A program made the translations under genes and the position numbers. Under the pieces are notes generated by a model. That model was not told the DNA's origin. It saw only the letters and a program-made list of their open reading frames with translations, and did not search any database. Shown one piece after another: positions 19,192-27,779 of a DNA stretch of 64,000 nucleotides. The number at the start of each line of letters is the position of its first letter. Positions within the stretch are counted from its first letter, which is position 1. Origin of the DNA: Clostridiales bacterium (GTDB lineage: Bacteria; Bacillota; Clostridia; Christensenellales; Borkfalkiaceae); the NCBI GenBank assembly GCA_015069465.1, contig SVIO01000004.1, positions 62,001 through 126,000 on the forward strand, in the 5' to 3' direction.

Positions 19192-20107
19192 CGTGTTTAT
19201 CGATGGCAGTGCTGGTACAACAGGGCTAAAAATAGTTGAAAGACTGTCGAATAGAAAAGATATAAACTTAATAAAACTTTCAGAAGAACTTAGAAAAGAT
19301 GAAAAGGCAAGAAAGGAAGCGTTAAATAGCGCTGATGTGGCTTTCTTATGTTTACCAGACCAAGCCGCAATAGAAGCCGTTTCACTTGTTGAAAACCCAA
19401 AAGTAAAGATAATCGACACATCTACAGCACATAGGGTAAACGAACTTTGGCAATATGGTTTTGCTGAAATAAATGATTTTGAAAAAAAGATAGCAAAATC
19501 TAATAGGATAGCAAACCCAGGCTGTCACGCAAGTGGCTTTATAGCACTTGTTAACCCACTTATAAATGCAGGGGTGTTAAACAGGGAAGTTGCGCTCACT
19601 TGTTTTTCTATCACAGGCTATACAGGTGGTGGCAAAAAGATGATTGCCGAGTATGAGGGGGAAGATAAACCTGTTTTATATGATGCACCTAGACAATATG
19701 CACTTGGTCAAAAGCATAAGCATTTACCAGAAATGCAAAAGTATTGCAGTCTTGACATTTCGCCAATCTTTTGTCCAATAGTTGCTGACTATGATAGGGG
19801 CATGGAAGTAACCGTTCCAATATTTGCAAAAGATATTAAATGCGATATGGACGGTATTAAGGAAATTTACAATAAAACTTATCAAGGCAAGGTAGTTTCT
19901 CTTGCAAGTGAAAATAAAGAGGCAGGCTTTTTATCAGCAAACAGTATGCGTGGTAAGGATAGCATGCAAATTCATGTAGAAGGCAACGAAGACAGAATAC
20001 TTTTAGTTTCTCGCTTTGATAATCTAGGAAAAGGCGCATCAGGCGCAGCAATTCAAAACATGAATATATTACTTGGTGAAGACCAAACAAAAGGACTTAT
20101 ACTATAA
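19184..20107 (+). CDS. argC: N-acetyl-gamma-glutamyl-phosphate reductase, short type 2
   Basis: ArgC reduces N-acetylglutamyl phosphate to the semialdehyde with NADPH. The nucleotide-binding opening is FIDGSAGTTGLKIVERL, and the catalytic cysteine is in ANPGCHASGFIALV near residue 111. The protein is 307 residues and lacks the usual opening of the 340-residue form, matching the shorter AGPR type 2 found in scattered lineages. The HLPEMQKY segment is near residue 186. It overlaps argH by eight bases and is followed by argJ after 12. Confidence 0.92.
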   Translation: MYNVFIDGSAGTTGLKIVERLSNRKDINLIKLSEELRKDEKARKEALNSADVAFLCLPDQAAIEAVSLVENPKVKIIDTSTAHRVNELWQYGFAEINDFEKKIAKSNRIANPGCHASGFIALVNPLINAGVLNREVALTCFSITGYTGGGKKMIAEYEGEDKPVLYDAPRQYALGQKHKHLPEMQKYCSLDISPIFCPIVADYDRGMEVTVPIFAKDIKCDMDGIKEIYNKTYQGKVVSLASENKEAGFLSANSMRGKDSMQIHVEGNEDRILLVSRFDNLGKGASGAAIQNMNILLGEDQTKGLIL

Positions 20108-20119
20108 AGGAGAAAAATT

Positions 20120-21334
20120 ATGAAGATTATTAGTGGTGGCGTATGTGCATCAAAAGGATTTACAGCAAATGGCGTGCATTGTGGTATTCGTCATAACAGA
20201 ACAAAGCGTGACTTAGCGCTAATATTTAGTGAAGTCCCTGCCTCAACAGCAGCCGTTTATACAACCAACCTAGTTAAGGGTGCACCACTTGTGGTGACAA
20301 AAAAACATATAGAAAACGGCATAGCAAGTGCTGTTATTTGCAATAGTGGCAACGCAAACACATGTAATGCAAACGGCATAGAAATTGCAGAGCAAATGAG
20401 CGACCTTGTTGCTTCTGCTTTAAGTATTCCAGCAGATGATGTTGTAGTTGCATCAACAGGCGTAATCGGTCAACCATTAAATATAGAACCAATCAAAAAA
20501 GGTATGGATGAACTTGCAAAAGGACTTTCAAGCGATAATGGACTTTTAGCAGCCGAAGCAATTATGACAACAGACGTTGCAGTAAAGGAAATTGCAGTTG
20601 AATTCACTATTGATGGTAAAGTTTGCCATATTGGTGGCATTGCAAAGGGAAGTGGTATGATTCATCCAAACATGGCAACAATGCTCGTGTTCATCACAAG
20701 TGACGTAAGTATTAGCAGTGAAATGCTCTCAAAAGCATTAAAGAGCGATATTAAAGAAACATTTAATATGATAAGTGTTGATGGCGACACGTCGACAAAC
20801 GATATGGTTGTTGTGCTTGCAAACGGACTTGCAGAAAACAAGAAAATCGAAAAAGACGATGATGATTTTAAGGTGTTTATGAAAGCGCTTAACACAGTTA
20901 ACGTAAGCCTATGCAGAATGATAGCAGGCGATGGCGAAGGTGCAACAAAACTTTTAGAGTGCTCTGTTCATGGTGCAAAAACTTTAGATATTGCTAAAAT
21001 TGTTGCAAAAAGTGTTATATGCTCAAGTCTAACAAAAGCGGCAATGTTCGGTGCAGATGCAAACTGGGGCAGGGTTCTTTGTGCAATTGGATATAGTGGC
21101 GCTGATGTAGACGTAAATAAAATAGATGTTAGTTTTATTTCTAAAAAAGGCGAAATTGCCGTTTGTAAAAATGGCAGTGGCGTAGATTTTTCTGAAGAAA
21201 AAGCCAAAGAGATATTACTTGAAAAAGAAATTACAATTGCCGTAAACTTAAACGACGGCGAGTTTAACTCTAAAGCGTGGGGTTGCGATTTAACATACGA
21301 TTATGTTAAAATCAATGGCGACTATCGTACTTAA
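20120..21334 (+). CDS. argJ: Glutamate N-acetyltransferase / ornithine acetyltransferase ArgJ
   Basis: ArgJ moves the acetyl group from N-acetylornithine to glutamate, recycling it. The precursor self-cleaves before the Thr in HPNMATMLVFIT (near residues 180-191), which becomes the nucleophile; this motif is intact. Other landmarks are GVCASKGFTANGVHCGIR at the N-terminus, ICNSGNANTCN near 73, and DGDTSTNDM near 221. The C-terminus reads YDYVKINGDYRT, typical of the family. Length is 404. With no argA or argE in view, the operon looks like the cyclic pathway; whether ArgJ also makes acetylglutamate from acetyl-CoA is not visible. Confidence 0.97.
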   Translation: MKIISGGVCASKGFTANGVHCGIRHNRTKRDLALIFSEVPASTAAVYTTNLVKGAPLVVTKKHIENGIASAVICNSGNANTCNANGIEIAEQMSDLVASALSIPADDVVVASTGVIGQPLNIEPIKKGMDELAKGLSSDNGLLAAEAIMTTDVAVKEIAVEFTIDGKVCHIGGIAKGSGMIHPNMATMLVFITSDVSISSEMLSKALKSDIKETFNMISVDGDTSTNDMVVVLANGLAENKKIEKDDDDFKVFMKALNTVNVSLCRMIAGDGEGATKLLECSVHGAKTLDIAKIVAKSVICSSLTKAAMFGADANWGRVLCAIGYSGADVDVNKIDVSFISKKGEIAVCKNGSGVDFSEEKAKEILLEKEITIAVNLNDGEFNSKAWGCDLTYDYVKINGDYRT

Positions 21335-21357
21335 AAGCAAAGGTTAAGGAGAAAATT

Positions 21358-22221
21358 ATGGATAAGAATTTTTCAAATGCTCAGCGTGCAGAAGTTTTAA
21401 CACAAGCGCTTCCTTACATACAACAATATAATGGCAAAGTTGTCGTTGTTAAATATGGTGGCAACGCAATGATAAACCAAACTTTAAAAGAACAAGTTAT
21501 GGAAGATATCGTGCTTTTACATCTTATAGGCGTAAAAGTTGTTTTAGTGCATGGTGGGGGTCCAGAAATCAACGAACTTATGGATAAACTTGGCAAGAAA
21601 GCGACCTTTGTTGATGGACTTCGTGTTACTGACAAAGAAACTATTGATATCGTTCAAATGGTGCTTGCTGGCAAGGTTAATAAATCACTTGTTAACTATC
21701 TAGAAGTAAATGGTGGCAAGGCAATGGGCGTTTCTGGTATCGATGGAAGGCTTATTGAAGCCGAGATGAAAAATGAAAGGCTTGGATATGTTGGCGAAAT
21801 CACAAACATCAATATCGGCTGTATAGAAGACCTACTTAATAACGGCTATATCCCTGTAATCTCAACGGTTGGTTGCGATAAAGAGGGCAATATCTATAAT
21901 ATCAATGGTGACACTGCGGCAGCAAGAATTGCAGGCGCATTAAAAGCCGAAAGACTTATTATGATGACCGATATTGCAGGCATATTAAAGGATAAAAACG
22001 ACCCAACAACCCTTATTCCAAAAATTACTATTAAAGAAGCAAAAGAACTTTTTGAAAGTGGCATTATTCAAGGTGGCATGATACCAAAGGTTAATTGCTG
22101 TATCGATGCAATAGGTCACGGCGTTAAAAACGTTATTATAATGGACGGAAGAATTCCACACTCAATACTTATGGAAATCTTGACCGATGAAGGTGCTGGC
22201 ACCATGGTCGTGGAGGCATAA
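21358..22221 (+). CDS. argB: Acetylglutamate kinase
   Basis: ArgB phosphorylates N-acetylglutamate, the second step. The amino-acid-kinase fold shows VVVKYGGNAM near 28-37, VLVHGGGPEIN near 64-74, and the IQGGMIPKVNCCIDAI segment near 238. Length is 287. Many arginine-inhibited enzymes carry an N-terminal helix like the one here (about 20 residues before the first strand), so feedback inhibition is possible but not shown. AAGGAGA precedes the ATG; the argD start follows the stop at once. Confidence 0.97.
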   Translation: MDKNFSNAQRAEVLTQALPYIQQYNGKVVVVKYGGNAMINQTLKEQVMEDIVLLHLIGVKVVLVHGGGPEINELMDKLGKKATFVDGLRVTDKETIDIVQMVLAGKVNKSLVNYLEVNGGKAMGVSGIDGRLIEAEMKNERLGYVGEITNINIGCIEDLLNNGYIPVISTVGCDKEGNIYNINGDTAAARIAGALKAERLIMMTDIAGILKDKNDPTTLIPKITIKEAKELFESGIIQGGMIPKVNCCIDAIGHGVKNVIIMDGRIPHSILMEILTDEGAGTMVVEA

Positions 22222-22222
22222 T

Positions 22223-23389
22223 ATGAGCGACATTATTCAAATAGACAAAGAGTTTGTTGCAAATACATATGCTCGCTACTCTATCCAAATAGTTTCTGGC
22301 AAAGGCTCAACAGTAGTTGATGCTAATGGCAAAAAATATATCGATATGGGCAGTGGAATAGGGGTAACGGCATTTGGTATAAGCGATGACGAGTGGAAAA
22401 ATGCAGTTATATCTCAACTAGATAAAGTGCAACACATGTCAAACCTATATTACACAGAGCCATGCGCTTTGCTTGCCAAACTTTTATGTGAAAAGACAGG
22501 CATGAAAAAGGTTTTCTTTGCAAACTCAGGCGCAGAAGCAAACGAGTGTGCAATAAAGGTTGCAAGGCAATATGGAATAAAGAATAAAGGTCAAGATTAC
22601 ACCACGATAATCACCCTTAGAAACAGTTTTCACGGCAGAACTATAACAACGCTCTCAGCAACGGGGCAAGATGTTTTTCATGCTAAATTTCAGCCTTTGA
22701 CAACAGGTTTTGTGCATGCAATCGCAAACGATATTGAAAGCGTTAAAACTTTAGTTAAAGAAGACAAAGTTTGTGGCATTTTGATAGAGTGCGTGCAAGG
22801 CGAAGGTGGGGTTATAGCCCTTGACAAAGAATTTGTTTGTGGATTAGAAAAAATTTGTAAGGAAAACGACATTATCTTTATGATAGATGAAGTTCAAACA
22901 GGCAACGGTAGAACGGGCGAACTTTATGCGTATATGAACTATGGCGTTAAGCCAGACGTTATTTCAACAGCAAAAGGCTTAGGTGGTGGACTTCCAATCG
23001 GTGCATGTCTAATGAACGAAAAAACCCAAAGCGTTTTAGGGTTTGGTGACCACGGCTCTACTTATGGTGGAAACCCTGTGTGTGCTGCTGGTGCAATAAA
23101 CGTTATTGAAAGGATTGACAAGAAACTACTTAACGAAGTTAAAGAAAAAAGCGAATATATATTTACAAAACTTAGCACGGCTAAGGGCATTGAAAGTGTT
23201 AGTGGTATGGGGCTTATGATAGGCGTTAAAACCACAAAGCCAGCAAAAGAAGTTGTTTCAAAGTGTATAGAAAAAGGCGTTATTTGTTTAACGGCAAAAG
23301 ATAAAGTAAGGCTTCTTCCAGCGCTAAATATTCCTATGAAAGACTTAGAGTTTGCAATAGATACAATTTTAAGCGTGTGTGCAGAATAA
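22223..23389 (+). CDS. argD: Acetylornithine aminotransferase
   Basis: PLP enzyme that aminates N-acetylglutamate semialdehyde with glutamate as donor. The fold type I class III aminotransferase signature spans FMIDEVQTGNGRTGELYAY (near 214-232) and the PLP lysine is in STAKGLGGGLPIGA (K near 246). FFANSGAEANECAIKVAR lies near 98-115. Start at ATG 22223 behind GTGGAGG, one base after the argB stop; the longer frame starting inside argB is discounted. Length is 388. The same fold serves related substrates, but operon context supports ArgD. Confidence 0.95.
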   Translation: MSDIIQIDKEFVANTYARYSIQIVSGKGSTVVDANGKKYIDMGSGIGVTAFGISDDEWKNAVISQLDKVQHMSNLYYTEPCALLAKLLCEKTGMKKVFFANSGAEANECAIKVARQYGIKNKGQDYTTIITLRNSFHGRTITTLSATGQDVFHAKFQPLTTGFVHAIANDIESVKTLVKEDKVCGILIECVQGEGGVIALDKEFVCGLEKICKENDIIFMIDEVQTGNGRTGELYAYMNYGVKPDVISTAKGLGGGLPIGACLMNEKTQSVLGFGDHGSTYGGNPVCAAGAINVIERIDKKLLNEVKEKSEYIFTKLSTAKGIESVSGMGLMIGVKTTKPAKEVVSKCIEKGVICLTAKDKVRLLPALNIPMKDLEFAIDTILSVCAE

Positions 23390-23416
23390 TAAAGGAAAGA
23401 CTTAAAAGGTGAAAAA

Positions 23417-24400
23417 ATGGATTTAAAAGGCAGAAGTTTTTTAAAACTTTTAGATTTTACAAGCGAAGAAATAGAATACTTAATCGACTATGCAAGTAGT
23501 TTAAAGCAAATGAAAAAAAATGGCGTTCCACACAAAGAGTGCGAAGGAAAGAATATCGCCCTTGTTTTTGAAAAGACAAGCACAAGAACTCGTTGCAGTT
23601 TTGAAGTTGCAGCGTCTGACCTTGGCATGACTGCAGTATATCTTGACCCACAAGGCTCTCAAATTGGCAAAAAGGAAAGCATTGCAGATACAGCAAGAGT
23701 TTTAGGCAGAATGTTTGATGGCATAGAGTACAGGGGATATGGTCAAGAAATCGTTGAAGAACTTGCTAAATATGCAGGCGTGCCTGTATGGAACGGACTT
23801 ACAAACGAATTCCACCCAACCCAAATTCTTGCTGACTTTATGACAATCAAAGAACATTTTGGCTCGCTTAAGGGCAAAAAACTTGTGTATATGGGCGATG
23901 CAAGATATAATATGGGTAACTCGCTTATGATAGGCTGTGCTAAGATGGGTATGCACTTTGTTGCGTGTGCTCCTAAAGAATATTTTCCAAACCAAGAACT
24001 TATAGAAAAAGCGCAAGAAATTGCAAAACAAACGGGCGCTAAATTAGAGTTTATAACTGACCCTATGGTTGCAACAAAGGGTGCTGATGTTATCTACACT
24101 GACGTTTGGGTTTCTATGGGCGAGCCTGAAAGTGTTTGGAAGGAAAGAATCGAACAACTTTATCCATATCAAGTAAATAAAAGGATTATGGATAATGCAG
24201 GAGAAAAATGTAAGTTTATGCACTGCTTACCAGCCTTCCACGATTTAAAAACTGGTATCGGCAGAGATATTTACGAAAAGTTTGGAATTTCTGCAATGGA
24301 AGTTAGCGATGAAGTGTTTGAAAGTGAAGAGTCAATCGTGTTTGACCAAGCCGAAAACAGAATGCACACAATAAAAGCAGTTATGGCAGCAACGCTATAA
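23417..24400 (+). CDS. argF: Ornithine carbamoyltransferase
   Basis: ArgF makes citrulline from ornithine and carbamoyl phosphate. The carbamoyl-phosphate motif is [15 protein letters not shown] near 52-66; HPTQILADF near 135, and the ornithine-side HCLPAFHD near 269-276 are present. Length is 327. As the last gene of the operon it is followed by a strong terminator. Carbamoyl phosphate synthase is not in the window, so this substrate must come from elsewhere in the genome. Confidence 0.97.
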   Translation: MDLKGRSFLKLLDFTSEEIEYLIDYASSLKQMKKNGVPHKECEGKNIALVFEKTSTRTRCSFEVAASDLGMTAVYLDPQGSQIGKKESIADTARVLGRMFDGIEYRGYGQEIVEELAKYAGVPVWNGLTNEFHPTQILADFMTIKEHFGSLKGKKLVYMGDARYNMGNSLMIGCAKMGMHFVACAPKEYFPNQELIEKAQEIAKQTGAKLEFITDPMVATKGADVIYTDVWVSMGEPESVWKERIEQLYPYQVNKRIMDNAGEKCKFMHCLPAFHDLKTGIGRDIYEKFGISAMEVSDEVFESEESIVFDQAENRMHTIKAVMAATL

Positions 24401-24422
24401 TTAGGTAATAAAACAAAAAAAT

Positions 24423-24454
24423 AAACCCCTTAAACGGTTGTTTAAGGGGTTTTT
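24423..24454 (+). terminator. Terminator of the arginine operon
   Basis: AAACCCCTTAAAC (24423-24435) and GTTTAAGGGGTTT (24440-24452) with a four-base loop and a T-run. The symmetric flanks let it serve the convergent MFS gene as well. Confidence 0.93.
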
Positions 24455-24468
24455 AGTTTTCTTAAATT

Positions 24469-25707
24469 TTATATGGTTTGTTTTTTTGTTTTATTTAGTA
24501 AAAGCAAAAGTATGCCAATAAATATAGTTATAAAAAGAGTTAAAATAAAAATAAAGGCGTAAGATATTTGCCAGCCACAATACTGAATAATTGCACCAGT
24601 AATGGTTGGGGCAATGCCAGCCGAAAAAGAGCCTGCAGCGTTCATAAGTCCAGAGTGAGCGCCAGCATTTATGTAATCGCAAAGTTTATAAGAAATAACG
24701 CTAAACACAATAGTAACTGCGCCTTGAATTATAATTAGATAAATTATCAAAACGGCAAGCGAAAGCACGATGTTTAAGTTGAATATAAACACAAACAAAA
24801 GCGAGAGTATTGATGCAAATACTAGGTATATAAAGCCAACGGCAACAAAGTTAATATGCTTTTCGCAATTTTTAATTGCAATAATAGGGCCTATGGTAGT
24901 TGCAAGAGGTGCTAAAACCGAAATTAAAACTGCAGGTTGTTCTTTTACACCAAAATTTTCTTGCACTAAACTTGGAAGCCAATTTATCGTGCCGTAAAAC
25001 ACGCAATGGATTAAAAAACTAAGCAAAAAGGTTATAATAAAAAACAAAATTTTTGTATTTTTGTTTTTTAATGTAAATGGTGTATGGGTTAGTGTCTTGA
25101 TTGTTGCAGTATCGTTAGATATTGCTGTTTTAGAACTTAATTTTTCGCATTTAGTTACAGCAATAAAAAATATAATGGCAGATATAAAAAGAATAACGCC
25201 AAAAAAAGTAAAAGGCGAATCAAATCTCTTAAAAGAAATAAAAAGCGATGCCGAGCCATAAGATATTATCCCAGCGATTGCCGTTCCAATATTCATTATC
25301 ATATTTGCTGTTGCTTTCATAGAAAGAGGCAAATACTTATTTAGAACGTGAGTGCACATGCCCCAAATACCTGCTTGAAGGATACCATTTATGGCCAAAA
25401 TCCACCACAAACTCCATAAATTCATTGCAAGGGCGATAAAAATAGTTACAATGCCAGAAAGAGCCACGCTTATTAGCATATACCACTTTATATTTAGGTT
25501 ATCTAAAATAAAGAAAAGAAAAATTTGCATAATGCCATAAGTTATAAAATAAAAGGTCATGGCAAGGCTGGCCTGAGGCTTAGAAACGCCAAAAAGCCTG
25601 CCGATTTCAATATATTCGGCAGTGTAAATATTTTTGCTTCCCATCATGATAACCCAAACTAAGCAACAAGCAAATATTAAAAAATTATAACAGCGTTTGT
25701 TTTGCAT
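24469..25707 (-). CDS. Major facilitator superfamily transporter
   Basis: A 412-residue integral membrane protein with about 12 hydrophobic segments in two halves separated by a charged loop near residues 190-215. The first half holds GRLFGVSKPQASLAMTFYF, TYGIMQ and GIWGMCTHVLNKYLPLSMKA, a layout like the OPA/GlpT-UhpC branch, and the last third has GAHSGLMNAAGSFSAGIAPTI, the family's conserved segment before helix 11. The substrate cannot be read from the sequence. It faces the arginine operon convergently and has its own promoter; there is no adjacent enzyme gene that hints at a substrate. Confidence 0.85.
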   Translation of the reverse strand: MQNKRCYNFLIFACCLVWVIMMGSKNIYTAEYIEIGRLFGVSKPQASLAMTFYFITYGIMQIFLFFILDNLNIKWYMLISVALSGIVTIFIALAMNLWSLWWILAINGILQAGIWGMCTHVLNKYLPLSMKATANMIMNIGTAIAGIISYGSASLFISFKRFDSPFTFFGVILFISAIIFFIAVTKCEKLSSKTAISNDTATIKTLTHTPFTLKNKNTKILFFIITFLLSFLIHCVFYGTINWLPSLVQENFGVKEQPAVLISVLAPLATTIGPIIAIKNCEKHINFVAVGFIYLVFASILSLLFVFIFNLNIVLSLAVLIIYLIIIQGAVTIVFSVISYKLCDYINAGAHSGLMNAAGSFSAGIAPTITGAIIQYCGWQISYAFIFILTLFITIFIGILLLLLNKTKKQTI

Positions 25708-25736
25708 AAATAGACCCTACACTAAATAATATTAAC

Positions 25737-25766
25737 ATAATAGCAATCTTAACAAAGATAAGTCAA
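25737..25766 (-). promoter_or_regulatory. Promoter of the MFS gene
   Basis: On the minus strand, TTGACT (25761-25766), 18-base spacer and TATTAT (25737-25742), 30 bases before the start. It is divergent from the rpsU promoter. Confidence 0.65.
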
Positions 25767-25804
25767 GAAAAAAGCACAAACTATTAAAAAGTATGTAAAA
25801 AAAG

Positions 25805-25833
25805 TTGACAAAGCGCTTATAGATTGATATACT
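25805..25833 (+). promoter_or_regulatory. Promoter of rpsU
   Basis: TTGACA at 25805-25810, 17-base spacer, TATACT at 25828-25833 preceded by TGA. Confidence 0.85.
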
Positions 25834-25880
25834 AAAAAGGCTTTATCGAACAGCCAAAGGGCAAAGGAGGGTTAGTGGAG

Positions 25881-26060
25881 ATGTCAACAGTAAGAGTAGG
25901 CGAAAACGAAAATATTGATAGCGCATTAAGACGCTTTAAGAGAAAATGTTCTCGTGACGGCATTATCGGTGATTTACGTAAAAAAGAACATTACGAAAAA
26001 CCTTCTGTAAAGAAGAAAAAGAAGTCTGAAGCTGCTAGAAAAAGAAGCATTAAAGGCTAA
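25881..26060 (+). CDS. rpsU: 30S ribosomal protein S21
   Basis: Small basic S21 with the family opening [23 protein letters not shown] and a lysine/arginine-rich tail. I select ATG 25881, ten bases after AGGAGG, over GTG 25875, which would leave only four bases. Length is 59. It stands alone with a promoter and terminator; in many Firmicutes yqeY follows rpsU, but here an unrelated 133-residue gene does. Confidence 0.97.
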   Translation: MSTVRVGENENIDSALRRFKRKCSRDGIIGDLRKKEHYEKPSVKKKKKSEAARKRSIKG

Positions 26061-26067
26061 ACAAAAG

Positions 26068-26100
26068 AAGTCTATCGAATATCGATAGACTTTATTTTTT
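26068..26100 (+). terminator. Terminator of rpsU
   Basis: AAGTCTATCGA (26068-26078), three-base loop, TCGATAGACTT (26082-26092), then TATTTTTT. Confidence 0.92.
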
Positions 26101-26102
26101 TA

Positions 26103-26130
26103 TTGCATAAAAAGTAATATTAAGTAAAAT
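26103..26130 (+). promoter_or_regulatory. Promoter of the 133-aa gene
   Basis: TTGCAT at 26103-26108, 16-base spacer, TAAAAT at 26125-26130, 24 bases before the start codon. Confidence 0.55.
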
Positions 26131-26154
26131 TTTGTAGAAAAACAGGAGATAATT

Positions 26155-26556
26155 ATGATAGAAGAGGGAAAGTCTCTAAAACAATATTGCAAAGAAGCCA
26201 AAAAGAGATTAAAAGGTGGATTTTGGCAAAGTTACCAAAAGAATTTAAACGAAAATATAGAGCGTGCTGAAAGGGAAGGTATCTCAACGTCTAAGGTTAA
26301 GCAATATTACACCGAAAGGGTAATTGAAAACATTAAAAATCGTGATGAAGAAAAAGAAGAATTTTATAAAAAGGTCAAAAAACTACTATTAGAAGAAGGC
26401 GAAGTGCCAAATGCTATTGGCAGATTAACCGATATTGACCTTTTTAACTCACTTAGTTATGAAGAAAGGCAAAGATACACCCTTTCGCTTTCGGAAAAAT
26501 ATCTAGAAGCAGTTGAAAGGTTTAGAAAAGAACAAGCACTTAATATAAAAAAATAA
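26155..26556 (+). CDS. Hypothetical charged helical protein
   Basis: I do not recognise this 133-residue protein. It is highly charged, rich in Lys, Glu and Arg, with no membrane segment or signal peptide, and reads as mostly alpha-helical. An aromatic patch KGGFWQSYQKNL lies near residues 21-32, and LSYEERQRYTLSLSEKYLEAVERF near 100-123 suggests an amphipathic helix, shown here with its flanks shortened. It is not YqeY, the usual rpsU neighbour. AGGAGA lies just before ATG, and it has its own promoter, so expression is likely. Function unknown. Confidence 0.8.
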   Translation: MIEEGKSLKQYCKEAKKRLKGGFWQSYQKNLNENIERAEREGISTSKVKQYYTERVIENIKNRDEEKEEFYKKVKKLLLEEGEVPNAIGRLTDIDLFNSLSYEERQRYTLSLSEKYLEAVERFRKEQALNIKK

Positions 26557-26563
26557 AAACCTA

Positions 26564-26592
26564 TTGCAAAAAAAATTATTTTAGTATATAAT
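26564..26592 (+). promoter_or_regulatory. Promoter of the nitroreductase gene, with duplicated -10 region
   Basis: TTGCAA at 26564-26569, 17-base spacer, TATAAT at 26587-26592. The 12-base unit TTTAGTATATAA is tandemly repeated (26580-26591 and 26592-26603), which creates a second TATAAT 12 bases downstream. Confidence 0.65.
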
Positions 26593-26626
26593 TTAGTATA
26601 TAATAATAAAAAATAAAGGTAAATTT

Positions 26627-27160
26627 ATGTTTGAACAATTTTCATTATTAGTAAACAATAGGCAGTCTTGTAGAGATTTTAACGATAAACCAATAGATAA
26701 AGAAACTCTAGATAAAATCGTGTCTTTAGGTCTATTAGCACCATCTGCTTGCAACAGTCAACCTTGGAAACTTTATGTTGTAACCGAAGAAAATGCAAGA
26801 AAAAAAGTTGCTCACTCTTTGCAAGATATGATGATGAACAAATTTACAAATAAGGCACAGGCATTTATTGTTTTAGCAGAGCGTGAAGCAACGCTTAAAC
26901 TTGGTGCAAGCCTAAAGTTTGATAGAAACCACTTTGTAAAATACGATATAGGTCAAATTTGCGCTTATTTAACACTTGGCGCAGAAAGTTTAGGGGTAAG
27001 TTCTTGTATTATCGGTTGGATAAACGAAAAGGAATTAAAACAAGCAATTTCAATGCCAGAAGACCAATCTTGTAAAATCGTTATCGCTTTAGGATACTCT
27101 GATATTGATAAGAGAAAGAAATCTAGAAAAGATTTTGAAACACTTGTAGAACTTATCTAG
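26627..27160 (+). CDS. Nitroreductase family flavoprotein
   Basis: FMN-dependent NAD(P)H oxidoreductase of the nitroreductase fold. The FMN-phosphate site is RQSCRDFNDKPI near residues 13-24 (usual R-R/Q-S-x-R-x-F), with APSACNSQPWKLYVV near 38-52, and the C-terminal GYSDIDKRKKSRKDFE (near 155) typical of the K-R-x(R)-K-x-F tail that holds FMN. Length 177 is at the short end. The physiological substrate is unknown. It has its own promoter and shares a bidirectional terminator with the convergent mazF. Confidence 0.88.
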   Translation: MFEQFSLLVNNRQSCRDFNDKPIDKETLDKIVSLGLLAPSACNSQPWKLYVVTEENARKKVAHSLQDMMMNKFTNKAQAFIVLAEREATLKLGASLKFDRNHFVKYDIGQICAYLTLGAESLGVSSCIIGWINEKELKQAISMPEDQSCKIVIALGYSDIDKRKKSRKDFETLVELI

Positions 27161-27182
27161 GACTATTTGTTATACGAATAAA

Positions 27183-27216
27183 GGGCACAGCCGATGGCTG
27201 TGTCCTGTTATTTTTA
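27183..27216. terminator. Bidirectional terminator between the nitroreductase and mazF genes
   Basis: GGGCACAGCC (27183-27192), GAT loop, GGCTGTGTCC (27196-27205), then a T-rich tail on the plus strand; the minus strand reads the same stem followed by a shorter T-rich tail. Confidence 0.8.
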
Positions 27217-27579
27217 TGAAGGGAAAGATTGTGAATTATCACTAAACCCTAAACTGATAAGTAGTGCAGTGTTGACCTTTTGCATTTTAGCAAAAGAAAG
27301 TTCGCCAATTTTCTCTTTTATACGCCTTTTGTCAAGCGTTCTTATTTGTTCTAATAATATTACAGAATCCTTCATAAGTCCAAACTCGTTTGCGCTAAGT
27401 TCTATATGCGTTGGCAGTTTTGCCTTGTTAAGTTGGCTAGTTATTGCCGCAGCAATGATGGTGGGACTATACTTATTGCCCGTGTCATTTTGCACTATTA
27501 AAATTGGTCTAACCCCACCTTGTTCGCTTCCCACAACAGGGCTAAGGTCTGCATAATAAAGTTCTCCTCGTTTTATCAT
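27214..27579 (-). CDS. MazF/PemK family endoribonuclease toxin
   Basis: The protein, 121 residues from the chosen ATG, opens [25 protein letters not shown] cut here, the classic EndoA/NdoA opening with the catalytic-site R in [32 protein letters not shown] near 70 supplies the conserved S-x-L-x-x-x-Q-x-R-x-x-D pattern of the MazF fold. GGAG lies just upstream of ATG. Such proteins cut mRNA at short motifs and are normally held by a co-expressed antitoxin. No antitoxin-like frame precedes it in the 200 bases upstream or elsewhere nearby. A palindrome sits in its leader. Confidence 0.92.
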   Translation of the reverse strand: MIKRGELYYADLSPVVGSEQGGVRPILIVQNDTGNKYSPTIIAAAITSQLNKAKLPTHIELSANEFGLMKDSVILLEQIRTLDKRRIKEKIGELSFAKMQKVNTALLISLGFSDNSQSFPS

Positions 27580-27607
27580 AATGTCTCCAAGCCTATCAAA
27601 AGTAATT

Positions 27608-27642
27608 CCCAATTCATTATATGTATTTAATGCTGAATTGGG
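27608..27642 (-). promoter_or_regulatory. Palindrome in the mazF leader
   Basis: CCCAATTCA (27608-27616) and TGAATTGGG (27634-27642), a perfect 9-bp inverted repeat with a 17-base centre, 29-63 bases upstream of the mazF start. A TACAAT -10-like site is at 27668-27673. It could be a repressor operator or an mRNA hairpin; inference only. Confidence 0.5.
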
Positions 27643-27722
27643 TTAAATATACCTTTTAACTAAAAAGATTGTACCCATAAAAATTACTTTTTATACAAAC
27701 ATAAAACGATTAGAAAATAAAT

Positions 27723-27747
27723 AACGCTAACCAAAAAAGTTAGCGTT
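27723..27747 (-). terminator. Terminator of the DUF1538/PII-like operon
   Basis: AACGCTAAC (27723-27731) and GTTAGCGTT (27739-27747). On the minus strand the stem is followed by ATTTATTTT, a weak T-tract, 33 bases after the last gene of that operon. Confidence 0.65.
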
Positions 27748-27779
27748 TTAGAGCATGATAAAAACTCTTAAATTAAAAA

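Noticed and set aside
27194..27556. A 120-codon plus-strand frame opposite mazF
   Set aside because: It is the reverse shadow of a clear MazF gene, has no ribosome site and begins inside a terminator.
27608..27642. Palindrome before mazF as an attachment site or inverted end of a mobile element
   Set aside because: No transposase or integrase is nearby and there is no flanking duplication.
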